DNA from: Seongchinamella unica
GTDB taxonomy: Bacteria; Pseudomonadota; Gammaproteobacteria; Pseudomonadales; Halieaceae
Reading direction: 5' to 3'
DNA: 64,000 nt
Assembly (NCBI RefSeq): GCF_004354085.1
Contig: NZ_SMSE01000004.1
Coordinates: forward strand, 62,001 to 126,000
Made by a program: the position numbers and the translations under genes. Below, in pieces: positions 1-8,395 of this stretch (position 1 is its first letter; the number at the start of each line of letters is the position of its first letter). The notes beneath the pieces are model-generated. The model saw only the letters and a program-made list of their open reading frames with translations, was not told the origin of the DNA and did not search any database.

Positions 1-1344
1 ACCGCTGATAGTCAGTGGCGAATAAACCCAGATCAGAACCGTGCCAGCACCCACCACAATACCGGCGAGCGCCCCGGCGAAAGTCATTCGTCGCCAGTGG
101 AGTGCCAGCAAGATCAGCGGGCCGAAGGCCGCGCCAAATCCGGCCCAGGCGTTGGCGACAATAGTCAGGATTGAGCTGTCGGTGTTGCTGGCCAGGGCGA
201 TGGCGATAAGCGCCACCATCAGAACACAGACGCGGCTCACCCGCACCATCAGCTTCTGGTCGGCGTCGCCATCGACAAAGATCTTGTACACATCCTCGGT
301 CAGGGAACTCGATGTCACCAGCAGTTGTGAGGACACGGTGCTCATTATCGCCGCCAGAATAGCCGCCAGCATAAAACCACCGATCAGCGGATGAAACAGT
401 ACCTGGGAGAGCACAATAAAAATGGTCTCCGGGTCACCCATAGCGATACCTGCTCTGGCGACATAGGCATAACCGAACAACCCGGTTGCCATTGCACCCG
501 CGAGGGCAACAATCATCCAGCTCATACCTATCCGCCGGGCGATCCTGATATCCCCGATCGACCGAATGGCCATGAAGCGAACGATAATGTGGGGCTGGCC
601 GAAATAACCCAGGCCCCAGGCGAGGGAGGATACGATGCCAAGCGCCGTGGTACCCGCAAACAGGTCCAGGTGTGAGGGACTGAGTTGGTCGATAGCCTCG
701 CCCAGGTTCTGAAAGCCACCAAAGTCATAGAGGATAGCCACTGGCACCATTACCAGCGCCGTAAACATGATGCAGCCCTGGACAAAGTCGGTCAGGCTCA
801 CCGCGAGGAAGCCCCCAAACAGGGTGTAAAGCACCACCACACCGATGGTTACATACAGACCCAACTCATAGCTAAGCCCAAAGGATGACTCAAACAGCTT
901 GCCGCCAGCGACGGCGCCGGAGGAGGTGTATACCGTAAAGAAGACGATAATCACCAGTGAACTGACGACCCTGAGTAATCTCGTTCTGTCCTCGAAGCGG
1001 TTTTCGAAAAATTCCGGCAGGGTAATGGAATCCCCGGCCAGTTCCGTGTAGACGCGCAGTCGAGGAGCGACGACAAGGTAATTGCAATAGGCTCCGACAA
1101 CCAGGCCAACCGCAATCCAGACATTCGCCAGGCCGGTCAGGTACAGCGCGCCGGGTAGCCCCATCACCATCCAGCCACTCATGTCCGAGGCGCCGGCAGA
1201 GAGCGCGGTGACCGCCGGACCGAGCTGCCGCCCGCCCAGTAAATACCCGGAGGTATTCACCGATGCGGCCCTGAAGGTAAACAGGCCGATGCCGAGCATC
1301 AGCAAAAAGTACAAGGCAAGGGCAACGAGTGTTCCGGTTTCCAT
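1..1344 (-). CDS. putP: Sodium/proline symporter PutP (C-terminus cut by window edge)
   Basis: This is an inner-membrane sodium:solute symporter (SSS family) that imports proline with Na+. The frame stays open for 448 codons from the ATG at 1344 to the left edge, so roughly the last 50 residues are missing if it has the usual PutP length of about 500. The N-terminus begins METGTLVALALYFLLMLGIG. It continues into the PutP-typical stretch LGGRQLGPAVTALSAGASDM and then SGWMVMGLPGALYLTG, with repeated hydrophobic helices throughout. A TATATT-like -10 lies upstream on the minus strand near 1375-1380. It stands alone, with a decayed gene behind it. The family call is firm; proline as substrate follows from the close match to PutP motifs. 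Confidence 0.9.
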   Translation of the reverse strand, partial: METGTLVALALYFLLMLGIGLFTFRAASVNTSGYLLGGRQLGPAVTALSAGASDMSGWMVMGLPGALYLTGLANVWIAVGLVVGAYCNYLVVAPRLRVYTELAGDSITLPEFFENRFEDRTRLLRVVSSLVIIVFFTVYTSSGAVAGGKLFESSFGLSYELGLYVTIGVVVLYTLFGGFLAVSLTDFVQGCIMFTALVMVPVAILYDFGGFQNLGEAIDQLSPSHLDLFAGTTALGIVSSLAWGLGYFGQPHIIVRFMAIRSIGDIRIARRIGMSWMIVALAGAMATGLFGYAYVARAGIAMGDPETIFIVLSQVLFHPLIGGFMLAAILAAIMSTVSSQLLVTSSSLTEDVYKIFVDGDADQKLMVRVSRVCVLMVALIAIALASNTDSSILTIVANAWAGFGAAFGPLILLALHWRRMTFAGALAGIVVGAGTVLIWVYSPLTISG

Positions 1345-1429
1345 ACTGATAATCACCCAGGGCAGAGATTAAACGTAATATACACCACGCCGCACTGCGT
1401 CTGCGGTGACAACCGTTTCCCGCAGACCC

Positions 1430-1591
1430 CGACTGCTTGCGAGCAACGCGCTCTCGCAGGCTAATGCCCGCGCGCAAGGCCATACCCTGCTGGAACTGGC
1501 AATATCCTGGCTGCTGGCCAATCAACCGGGATGCAGTGTGAATGCTGGCGCCTCCCACCAGGCCCAGCTGAAGGCATGCGCCGCCGCTGGT
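1430..1591 (+). pseudogene. Aldo/keto reductase C-terminal remnant
   Basis: Between putP and the exchanger gene, the plus strand in the frame of 1406 encodes about 54 residues that read like the end of an aldo/keto reductase. They include GHTLLELAISWLLANQPG followed by SVNAGASHQAQLKACAAAG. In the family this is the helix with the conserved AxxWLLA, then the beta-strand and VIxGA phosphate-binding segment and the following helix. No barrel, catalytic Tyr or Lys is present upstream, where putP begins. The remnant runs directly into the antisense end of the exchanger gene at 1592. I read it as a gene truncated by an old rearrangement. The match is from memory of the family. Confidence 0.55.
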
Positions 1592-2644
1592 TTAACCCGC
1601 CAGCGCCTGACTGCCAAGAAACAGCACGGTACCGATATAAACCAGCAGAATCAGCACGCTCTCCATTCCGATATTGCCGATTCCCCGCCGCTCCCGGTAC
1701 ATCAGTCCCATGAGCAATACGGTATTCATCAGCATTGCGCTGCCCAGCCAGACACGCTCCGTGGTATCGATGGCGAGGAAGATCGAACCTTCCCGGTAGA
1801 AAAAGTCGGAGACCGCTACAAACAGCGTATCGAAGGCGTTTCCACCGACGATATCGCCGACGGCGAGGGTTAATGCCCCCATGCGGATGGCAGTGACCGC
1901 CACCACCAGTTCCGGCAGCGAAGTGGTTACCGCGATGAATACGCCACCCATGATGCCGGCGGAAAGCCCGGTCCGCTCAACAAGCACAATCCCGCAACTG
2001 GCGATAACCCAGCCGGCAATACCCACGGCAGCCGCACACAAGGCGAAGCGCAGCACCAGCTGCGACAGATCCCGGTGCAGGCCGCGACTACCCTGCTCTT
2101 TGGGTTCCCGGACCGTGCCTGGCGTCATGCGCGGCAGCCACATGGGCCTTTCGTGGGTGTCTACCAGCAACTTGAGGGTATACAGGTAGGCGATCACCAG
2201 CACAAGGGAAGCCGGGTGGACGGAAAACAGGCTGACGTCAGGGAGATTGAAGGCAACGAGCAGAATGCAGAGCAGCAGCATCAACTGTACCGACATCATC
2301 ATGTTTTCCACCGAAGCGGCGGCGAATTCGAGGTTGGCTTTCCGGTACAACAGGTCGGCGAGCACCAGGAACAGGGTCTGCGCGGCGATACCCCCGAGGG
2401 AGTTGCTGACCGCCAGGCCCGCCTGGCCCTGCCAGGCCGCCGTGGCTGAGGCGATAATACCCGACAGGGACGTGGTAGCGCCGATAAAGACCGCCCCCAT
2501 GAAGGCCTCGCCGAGACCGGTTGCCACCGCCAACTCCCGGGCCAGGTAGGTCATGCGGATACCGAAGTAGCCAATGACGCAGCCGGCGACCAGGAACAGT
2601 GCGATGGCGAGACCGATAGAGCCCTCCGTCAGCAGTTGCGCCAT
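1592..2644 (-). CDS. CaCA-family sodium/calcium exchanger-like membrane protein
   Basis: This 350-residue integral membrane protein has the two inverted alpha-repeats of the CaCA (Na+/Ca2+ exchanger) superfamily, with about ten hydrophobic segments. The second repeat (about residues 233-275) holds the canonical TTSLPELVVAVTA with Glu245 and then GDIVGGNAFDTLF. The first repeat (about 50-90) has TTSLSGIIASATAA: the Pro-Glu that normally supplies the cation-binding acid is Ser61-Gly62, and its second half reads SNSLGGIAAQTLF. One half of the usual ion site therefore looks altered, so the substrate or coupling ion may differ from YrbG/NCX-type exchangers. A hydrophilic loop at about 163-192 separates the halves. 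The ATG start is clear and no operon partner is evident. Confidence 0.8.
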   Translation of the reverse strand: MAQLLTEGSIGLAIALFLVAGCVIGYFGIRMTYLARELAVATGLGEAFMGAVFIGATTSLSGIIASATAAWQGQAGLAVSNSLGGIAAQTLFLVLADLLYRKANLEFAAASVENMMMSVQLMLLLCILLVAFNLPDVSLFSVHPASLVLVIAYLYTLKLLVDTHERPMWLPRMTPGTVREPKEQGSRGLHRDLSQLVLRFALCAAAVGIAGWVIASCGIVLVERTGLSAGIMGGVFIAVTTSLPELVVAVTAIRMGALTLAVGDIVGGNAFDTLFVAVSDFFYREGSIFLAIDTTERVWLGSAMLMNTVLLMGLMYRERRGIGNIGMESVLILLVYIGTVLFLGSQALAG

Positions 2645-2700
2645 AAGTTTCCGCTTCCCATGCGTTTTTCACCCCGGCCGGATACCGATAATATCATCGA

Positions 2701-3504
2701 TCACCCCCGGGCCTGGTAGCCGCCACCAAGATCCATGCCACCGCCCAGGGGAATGACGCTCCCGGTCACAAAAGCGCCCGCCCGACTGCAGAGGTAAATA
2801 ATCAGCCCGCCAATATCATCGGGCTCACCGATGCGCCCCAGCGGGGTGAGTGAACACATCATCTCCCTTCCTTCCTCGCTGCTCATATGGCGAGTCATCT
2901 TGCTGGGGAAGAAACCGGGGGCAATGGCATTGACGCTGATATTGTCTTTGGCCAGGTCCATGGCCAGCCCCCTGTTCAGGTGCGTTATCGCCGCTTTGCT
3001 GGCCATATAGGAGTAGGCGCTTTGGCTGTTGGAAATCAGCGCCGCGATAGAACTGATATTTACCACCCGGGCAGGATCACTCCCGCTGCCCGCCGCTCTG
3101 AGCAGGGGCAGTAATTTCTGTACCAGGAAGAAGGGACTCTTGACGTTCAGGTCCATGACCTTGTCCCAGCCGGACTCGGGAAAGTCATCCAGCGGTGCTC
3201 CCCAGGTTGCACCGGAGTTATTGACCAGGATATCCAGGCCCCCACCCGCCTGTTCGATATCCGCCACCAGCGCCGCTATGCCTTGCAGCCCCGAAAGGTC
3301 ATGGGGAAACGCCCTGCACTCCCCCAGCGCCGACATTTCCTGCGCCGCTTTTTCACAGTCTTCCACGGAACGCGAAGAAATACAGACACGCGCACCGGCC
3401 TGCAGCAGGCTTTCCGACATCATCCGCCCGATGCCCTTGGCGCCGCCGGTGACCAGGGCAGTTTTGCCCGAGAGGCTGAACAGGGATTCCAGGTAAGTCG
3501 ACAT
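2701..3504 (-). CDS. SDR-family NAD(P)-dependent oxidoreductase
   Basis: This is a cytoplasmic classical short-chain dehydrogenase/reductase of 267 residues. The Rossmann motif TGGAKGIG is at residues 19-26 and NNSG follows the fourth strand. The catalytic Ser is in VVNISS and the Tyr/Lys pair in YMASKAA. The C-terminal segment GSVIPLGGGMDLGGG is typical of sugar- or acyl-type SDRs of the FabG/rhamnolipid RhlG branch. The ATG at 3504 has AGGA 8 bp upstream. The substrate cannot be told from sequence. It may be cotranscribed with the small ORF just upstream at 3577-3801. Confidence 0.88.
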   Translation of the reverse strand: MSTYLESLFSLSGKTALVTGGAKGIGRMMSESLLQAGARVCISSRSVEDCEKAAQEMSALGECRAFPHDLSGLQGIAALVADIEQAGGGLDILVNNSGATWGAPLDDFPESGWDKVMDLNVKSPFFLVQKLLPLLRAAGSGSDPARVVNISSIAALISNSQSAYSYMASKAAITHLNRGLAMDLAKDNISVNAIAPGFFPSKMTRHMSSEEGREMMCSLTPLGRIGEPDDIGGLIIYLCSRAGAFVTGSVIPLGGGMDLGGGYQARG

Positions 3505-3576
3505 TTTTTGGTTCCTTGCATGGTTGATTGAATCGCCCGGAGAGCGCCCGCCAGATGAGGAGCGCAGTTCCAGGTA

Positions 3577-3801
3577 TTAATTACAGTGGCGTATCAGGCC
3601 CCGAACGCACTTTCCCCTGGTTCGCCAGGTAAAGGCTTGTACCTGCCCAGGGGTCAGTTCCTCTGTCGGTTGCGGCGCGCTCCCCATGACCACGGCGGCA
3701 AAGTCGCACTGTCTCAAGCTCCACGTCACCTTGTAAAAGGCAGAGATCAGGATCAGCAGGGCCAGGGAGGCCCACTCCATGGGGTTCAGGGGCGAGGGCA
3801 T
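3577..3801 (-). CDS. Small hypothetical membrane-anchored protein (74 aa)
   Basis: The protein starts MPSPLNPMEWASLALLILIS, giving one hydrophobic helix at about residues 9-25, then a polar tail with a single Cys in the helix-proximal part. An AGGA Shine-Dalgarno lies 9 bp before the ATG at 3801. It is on the same strand as the SDR gene that follows and diverges from the sulfatase-like gene. I do not recognise a family. It could be a chance ORF, since its second half overlaps other open frames, but the start context is good. Confidence 0.4.
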   Translation of the reverse strand: MPSPLNPMEWASLALLILISAFYKVTWSLRQCDFAAVVMGSAPQPTEELTPGQVQAFTWRTRGKCVRGLIRHCN

Positions 3802-3970
3802 GGATCACGGTCCTTTCATCGCTGATGACTGACTTTAGTGTATAACAACAATGTCGCCACTGCGTGGATGGCCTGCTCAGCGACACGGGGGCAGGTCGTA
3901 TAAGCATGAAAATCACCTCTGGATATGGCTCAATGTCCGGGACAAACCCGGGAAAAGACCAGGAAAACCC

Positions 3971-5674
3971 ATGCGCTACCCACTGTTACTGATCGTCGCA
4001 CTATTGACTGCCTGTGGCGCGGAACAGGCCAGTCCACCGGCAACGCAGTTGGCGCCGGAAGCGCTCAGGGCGCACGGAGAACTCTTCCGTAAGGGCGTGG
4101 TAAAAGTGACCGATGGTGTTTATGTTGCCATCGGCTTTGGCCTCGCCAACGCCATTATGCTCGAAGGGGACGACGGCATAGTGATTGTCGACACCATGGA
4201 AACAACCGAGGAAGCGCGCTCGGTGTTGGCGGCATTCCGGCAACTCACCGACAAGCCGGTAAAGGCCATCGTCTACACCCACAACCATACCGACCATGTG
4301 TTCGGGGCAGCTACTTTTGCCGGTGGCCGTGATATACCGGTTTACGCTCATGAAACAACCAGCTACTACATCAATCGAGTGGTAAACCAGATTGGGCCAA
4401 TCATTTCCCTGCGCTCCATGCGCATGTTCGGCAATCACCTCCCCCCGGGCGAGTTCATCAACGACGGTATTGGCCCGGGCCTGGGTCTCGGGCCGGACAG
4501 CGAGGTGTTTGCCCTGGCGCCAACACACACTTTTAAAGACCGCCTGTCGACCAACATTGCGGGCCTGCGGATCGAACTGGTACACGCCCCGGGTGAGACC
4601 TCGGACCAGCTGTTTGTGTGGCTGCCCGACCAGAAGGTCGTACTCTCCGGTGACAATATCTACCAGGCCTTCCCCAACCTCTATACCATCCGCGGCACCG
4701 CCTACCGTGACGTCAAGCAGTGGGCCAGAACACTGGACAGAATTAGCGCCCTGGGTGCCGAGTACCTGGTGCCTAGCCATGGCCGCCCGTTACAGGGTCG
4801 GGACAGCATCAGTGAGCTGCTGGCCGATTACAGCGATGCCATCAACTTCGTTCACGACCAGACCCTGCGCTATATGAACCAGGGACTCACACCCGACCAG
4901 ATAGTGGAAAGAGTACAGCTACCCGATCACCTCGCCGCGCATCCGTGGCTGCAGGAATTCTACGGCAAGGTCAGCTGGTCGGTACGCTCGATATTCGACG
5001 GGTATCTCGGCTGGTTCAGTGGCAACCCCAGCGAGTTGCAGCCCTTGCCCCGGGGCAAACAGGCCGAGCGAATGGCGGCACTGGCCGGTGGCACCGGCGC
5101 CCTGCTGGAGCAGGCACAATCCGCGCTGGATTCGGGTGATGCCCAGTGGGCACTGACGCTGAGCGACCACCTGATGGCGTTGTCAGCGAACGATACTGCC
5201 GTTCGCGACCTGCGCGTCAGCGCCCTGCGCGAATTGGGGGAAAGCGAGGCGAATCCCAACGCGCGCAACTACTACTTCACGGTCGCCCGCGAAGTCGCGG
5301 ATGGCTTGAATCCGGCATTCAGGCCCCAGATCAGCGAGGGCTTCCTCGCCACCCTGCCGATAGAAAACTTCCTCCACGCCATGCCCACCCTGCTGCAAGC
5401 TGAAGAAACGCTGCAGCAGGATGTGGCCCTGGGCTACAACTTCCGCGACAGCGGCAAGCAGTTCACCCTGCGGGTGCGGCGCGGCGTCGCCAGGGTCGAC
5501 GCCGGCATCGACGAGGATGTGGTCGCCACCATCAACACCAGCGAGGCGACCTGGAAGGCCATCGCCGCCGGCATGCAGAATCCCGCCACTGCGTTGGCCG
5601 GTGACGCGATGGATATTGAAGGGAGCAAGCTTTCCGCCCTGCGCATTCTGGGCTACTTCGAGACGATCGAGTGA
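3971..5674 (+). CDS. Exported alkyl/aryl-sulfatase-like metallo-beta-lactamase-fold hydrolase (lipoprotein)
   Basis: The start is placed at 3971 rather than at upstream in-frame codons. AGGA lies 7 bp before it, and it begins a lipoprotein signal (MRYPLLLIVALLTACG), predicting a lipid-anchored Cys near residue 15. The mature protein has a metallo-beta-lactamase fold with HNHTDH at residues 104-109 and GETSDQLFVWLPDQKVVLSGDN. These are followed by the SdsA1-type HDQTLRYMNQG helix and dimerisation region, and an SCP2-like C-terminal domain (about 450-567). This is the layout of type III alkylsulfatases, which hydrolyse sulfate esters of alkyl chains using two zinc ions. At 567 residues it is somewhat shorter than SdsA1. 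A TauD-family enzyme is its convergent neighbour, which may point to organosulfur use. Exact substrate unknown. Confidence 0.85.
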   Translation: MRYPLLLIVALLTACGAEQASPPATQLAPEALRAHGELFRKGVVKVTDGVYVAIGFGLANAIMLEGDDGIVIVDTMETTEEARSVLAAFRQLTDKPVKAIVYTHNHTDHVFGAATFAGGRDIPVYAHETTSYYINRVVNQIGPIISLRSMRMFGNHLPPGEFINDGIGPGLGLGPDSEVFALAPTHTFKDRLSTNIAGLRIELVHAPGETSDQLFVWLPDQKVVLSGDNIYQAFPNLYTIRGTAYRDVKQWARTLDRISALGAEYLVPSHGRPLQGRDSISELLADYSDAINFVHDQTLRYMNQGLTPDQIVERVQLPDHLAAHPWLQEFYGKVSWSVRSIFDGYLGWFSGNPSELQPLPRGKQAERMAALAGGTGALLEQAQSALDSGDAQWALTLSDHLMALSANDTAVRDLRVSALRELGESEANPNARNYYFTVAREVADGLNPAFRPQISEGFLATLPIENFLHAMPTLLQAEETLQQDVALGYNFRDSGKQFTLRVRRGVARVDAGIDEDVVATINTSEATWKAIAAGMQNPATALAGDAMDIEGSKLSALRILGYFETIE

Positions 5675-5695
5675 TTAGGGAACGGTGTATACCGC

Positions 5696-5715
5696 GCGAC
5701 CGTAACCTCGGTCGC
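5696..5715. terminator. Possible stem-loop after the sulfatase-like gene
   Basis: A perfect 7-bp inverted repeat, GCGACCG and CGGTCGC around a 6-nt loop, lies 22 bp after the stop codon and is followed by TAAAA. The convergent TauD gene ends at 5776. It could terminate transcription, but the expected T-run is missing. Confidence 0.3.
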
Positions 5716-5775
5716 TAAAAGCTACCGGACTTCCCCGGCAGCCGGTGGGCTGGTCCTGTCAGTAACGCGGAGTGT

Positions 5776-6627
5776 TCACCTGCCGTGGGTATCTGCAATA
5801 GTCATGCGGTGCAGGAGCCGGTCGTAGCCGTCATAGCCCCCGGTGGCAGAATGCAGCAATGAGCGGTTGTCCCACATCACGAGCATGTCTTGCTGCCACT
5901 TGTGGCGGTAAACAAACTCATCCCGTGATTGGTGTGCATACAGTTCAACCAGCAGTTCCCCGGCCTCCTCCCGATTCATGCCCACAAAACCCTGGATGTA
6001 GGCCAGGGAGGAAAACAGTGCCTTCTTTCCGGTCTCGCGGTGGGTGATGACCAGGGGATGCTGCCGCTTCTCACGGGCTTTCTCGCTGGGCAGAATCTTC
6101 ATGCTGCGGGTTTTGTTCTCTTCGCTGAAGCCATAGACCCCGTCAGGGGCGTAGCCCAGTTCCGCCGAATGTATGGCGGTGAGTCCCTCGACCCTCTCCC
6201 GCAACTGCTCGGGCAATTGCTCATAGGCGGCGACCTGGTCGGCGAACAGGGTATCCCCGCCGACCGGGGGGATGGTAATCCCATACAGGACCGTGCCTGC
6301 AGGCGGCACATCCATAAAGCTCCAATCGGAATGAAAAATCTCGGCAAAGACCGGCGCGGTCTCGTCCGCCAGCCGCTGGATCGCACAGATGTGTTCATGC
6401 CCGTCGATGTGGCCAAAAAACGGATCTTCGCCCGGTTCGCCAAAGTAGCGGGAGAATCGTTCCAGATCGGTGTTACTCATCTTCTGGTCTGGAAAAACCA
6501 GAACCTTGTGCTCCAGCCAGTGGGCGCGCAGTTCAGCAACAAGGTCAGCAGTCAGTGACCGGGCAATGTCGATGCCGGTCACAACCGCGCCACAGGGTGA
6601 ATCCGTCGGGGTGACTTTCAGTGTCAT
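5776..6627 (-). CDS. TauD/TfdA-family Fe(II)/2-oxoglutarate dioxygenase
   Basis: This 283-residue cytoplasmic non-heme iron oxygenase carries the facial triad. HSD at residues 99-101 supplies His99 and Asp101. The distal His259 lies in WDNRSLLHSATGGYDG, and the 2-oxoglutarate-binding Arg is in YDRLLHR (Arg270 or Arg274). The family includes taurine, alkyl-sulfate and 2,4-D dioxygenases that hydroxylate and thereby cleave C-S or C-O bonds. The alkyl-sulfatase-like gene next door makes an organosulfur substrate plausible, but that is inference. GGGAGAGAATA precedes the ATG at 6627. A repeat element begins 35 bp upstream of the start, so the promoter, if local, must lie inside or beyond it. Confidence 0.88.
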   Translation of the reverse strand: MTLKVTPTDSPCGAVVTGIDIARSLTADLVAELRAHWLEHKVLVFPDQKMSNTDLERFSRYFGEPGEDPFFGHIDGHEHICAIQRLADETAPVFAEIFHSDWSFMDVPPAGTVLYGITIPPVGGDTLFADQVAAYEQLPEQLRERVEGLTAIHSAELGYAPDGVYGFSEENKTRSMKILPSEKAREKRQHPLVITHRETGKKALFSSLAYIQGFVGMNREEAGELLVELYAHQSRDEFVYRHKWQQDMLVMWDNRSLLHSATGGYDGYDRLLHRMTIADTHGR

Positions 6628-6662
6628 TATTCTCTCCCTCGAATCTGCAACAGTTGGGCTTG

Positions 6663-6740
6663 AAATTTGGGGTCAGAGTAAAAACTCGTCCTGCGGCAAG
6701 GGGCGATTAGCAGAGGAGTTTTTACTCTGACCCCAAATTT
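6663..6740. repeat. REP-type inverted repeat, copy A
   Basis: Two 25-bp perfectly complementary arms (6663-6687 and 6716-6740) flank a 28-bp unique centre. Each arm holds the shared core GGGGTCAGAGTAAAAACTC. Within an arm GAGT and ACTC can pair around AAAA. The element ends 2 bp before the malic enzyme stop codon (minus strand) and lies between that gene and the TauD-like gene. Confidence 0.9.
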
Positions 6741-6742
6741 TT

Positions 6743-8137
6743 CTAGAGGGCGTCGTAAAACGCCTTTTTCACGGCTTCCGCTACGTTGGGGGCAACGCTT
6801 TTGTCGAATACACTGGGAATGATGTAATCAGCCGATACCTGATCCTCGGGGATGGTTTCGGCGATCGCCCGGGCAGCAGCCATCTTCATTTCCTCGGTGA
6901 TATCGGTGGCGCGGGCATCCAGTGCGCCACGGAACAGGCCGGGGAAACACAGTACATTGTTAAGCTGGTTGGGGTAATCACTTCTGCCAGTGGCCATGAC
7001 CGCCACGTGGGGCCAGGCCAGTTCCGGCAGGATCTCGGGGACCGGGTTGCTCATGGCAAATACAATCGCATTGTCCGCCATGGTCTGCACCTGTTCGACC
7101 GAGAGGATACCGGGACCGGACAGTCCCACAAACAGGTCGGCACCGGCGATGGCCTCGTCCATACCCCCGGAAATATTGTCCGGGTTGGTTATCTCGCAAT
7201 AGGCCTGCTTGGCCGAGTTCAGGTCGCTACGACCACTGTGGATTATCCCGGCCCGGTCCAGGCCGATAATGTTTTTAATCCCCAGGTCCAGCATCATCCG
7301 GGAGCAGGCGGTGCCGGCAGCGCCAACACCCGCCACCACGGCCTTAATGTCCTCCGGCGCCTTGTTGACCACTTTCAGGGCGTTGATCAGCCCGGCGATC
7401 ATCACCACCGCAGTACCATGCTGGTCGTCATGGAACACGGGGATATCCAATTCCTTGATCAGTCGCTGTTCAATCTCAAAACAGCGGGGAGCGGAAATGT
7501 CTTCAAGATTAATGCCGCCAAAGCCGGGAGCGATGGCCTTCACGGTGCGGATGATTTCTTCCGGATCGGTGGTGTCCAGGCAGATCGGAAAGCCGTCCAC
7601 CTCGCCAAACTCCTTGAACAGCATGGCTTTGCCTTCCATGACCGGCATGGCCGCTTCCGGCCCGATGTCGCCCAGCCCCAGAACGGCTGTGCCGTCGCTG
7701 ACGATGGCAACTGTGTTTTTCTTGATGGTCAGGTTGTGGGCCTTGGAGGGGTCTTCATGGATAGCCTGGCAGACCCGCGCCACACCCGGCGTATAGGCCA
7801 TGGAAAGATCATCCCGGGATTTGAGCGGGGCTTTGCTGGTCACCTCAATCTTGCCGCCCAGGTGCATGACGAAAACCCGGTCGGACACGTGCATCACTTC
7901 GATACCGTCGAGGTTCTCCAGGCTGGCTGCAATCTGTTCCACATGCTCAGCGCCCGTAGTCTCCACGGTGACGTCACGGACGATACGGTCCTGTTCGTAG
8001 TGAACAATGTCGATCGCGCCGATATTGCCACCGGCCTTGCCGATCTCGGCGACAACCCGCGCCAGAATACCCGGCAGGTTCTGGATACGCAGCCTGAGGA
8101 TGATCGAATTGCTGGCACTGGTACTGACTTCACTCAT
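6743..8137 (-). CDS. Malic enzyme with N-terminal ACT domain
   Basis: This enzyme oxidatively decarboxylates malate to pyruvate in the cytoplasm. The start is set at 8137 (MSEVSTSASN), 7 bp after GGGAAG; an in-frame ATG 33 bp upstream has no such site. The N-terminal ACT domain (about residues 10-85) suggests allosteric control by a small ligand. Then follow the malic N-domain (AYTPGVARVCQAI, ending FHDDQHGTAVV) and the NAD(P)-binding domain with GVGAAGTACSRMM and FAMSNPVPE. The 464-residue length matches the short bacterial malic enzymes, without the phosphotransacetylase domain of MaeB. Cofactor preference is not clear from sequence. It appears monocistronic. Confidence 0.9.
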   Translation of the reverse strand: MSEVSTSASNSIILRLRIQNLPGILARVVAEIGKAGGNIGAIDIVHYEQDRIVRDVTVETTGAEHVEQIAASLENLDGIEVMHVSDRVFVMHLGGKIEVTSKAPLKSRDDLSMAYTPGVARVCQAIHEDPSKAHNLTIKKNTVAIVSDGTAVLGLGDIGPEAAMPVMEGKAMLFKEFGEVDGFPICLDTTDPEEIIRTVKAIAPGFGGINLEDISAPRCFEIEQRLIKELDIPVFHDDQHGTAVVMIAGLINALKVVNKAPEDIKAVVAGVGAAGTACSRMMLDLGIKNIIGLDRAGIIHSGRSDLNSAKQAYCEITNPDNISGGMDEAIAGADLFVGLSGPGILSVEQVQTMADNAIVFAMSNPVPEILPELAWPHVAVMATGRSDYPNQLNNVLCFPGLFRGALDARATDITEEMKMAAARAIAETIPEDQVSADYIIPSVFDKSVAPNVAEAVKKAFYDAL

Positions 8138-8300
8138 GATGGACTTCCCGTTGTTTCTGGTACTCTGCAAATATCGGCCGCCGGCCGGCCTGGTTCCCGG
8201 GTAAAAATCGGTCGTTCCGGGATCAAGCGGCTGGCATTGTAAACATGTTCGATGATTGTGGATAGACTGGAGCCAGATCCGGGCGTTGGCAGCTACGCAG

Positions 8301-8380
8301 ATTTGGGGTCAGAGTAAAAACCTCGCGCCCCCTGATAGCCGAGCCAGGTCCCAACTGGAGTTTTTACTCTGACCCCAAAT
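8301..8380. repeat. REP-type inverted repeat, copy B
   Basis: The arms ATTTGGGGTCAGAGTAAAAA (8301-8320) and its complement at 8361-8380 flank a unique centre. The left arm has an extra C (AACCTC) that breaks its inner hairpin. The element sits 16 bp beyond the mtfA stop codon and about 160 bp upstream of the malic enzyme start. Confidence 0.88.
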
Positions 8381-8395
8381 TTGCCGATCAGGTCA

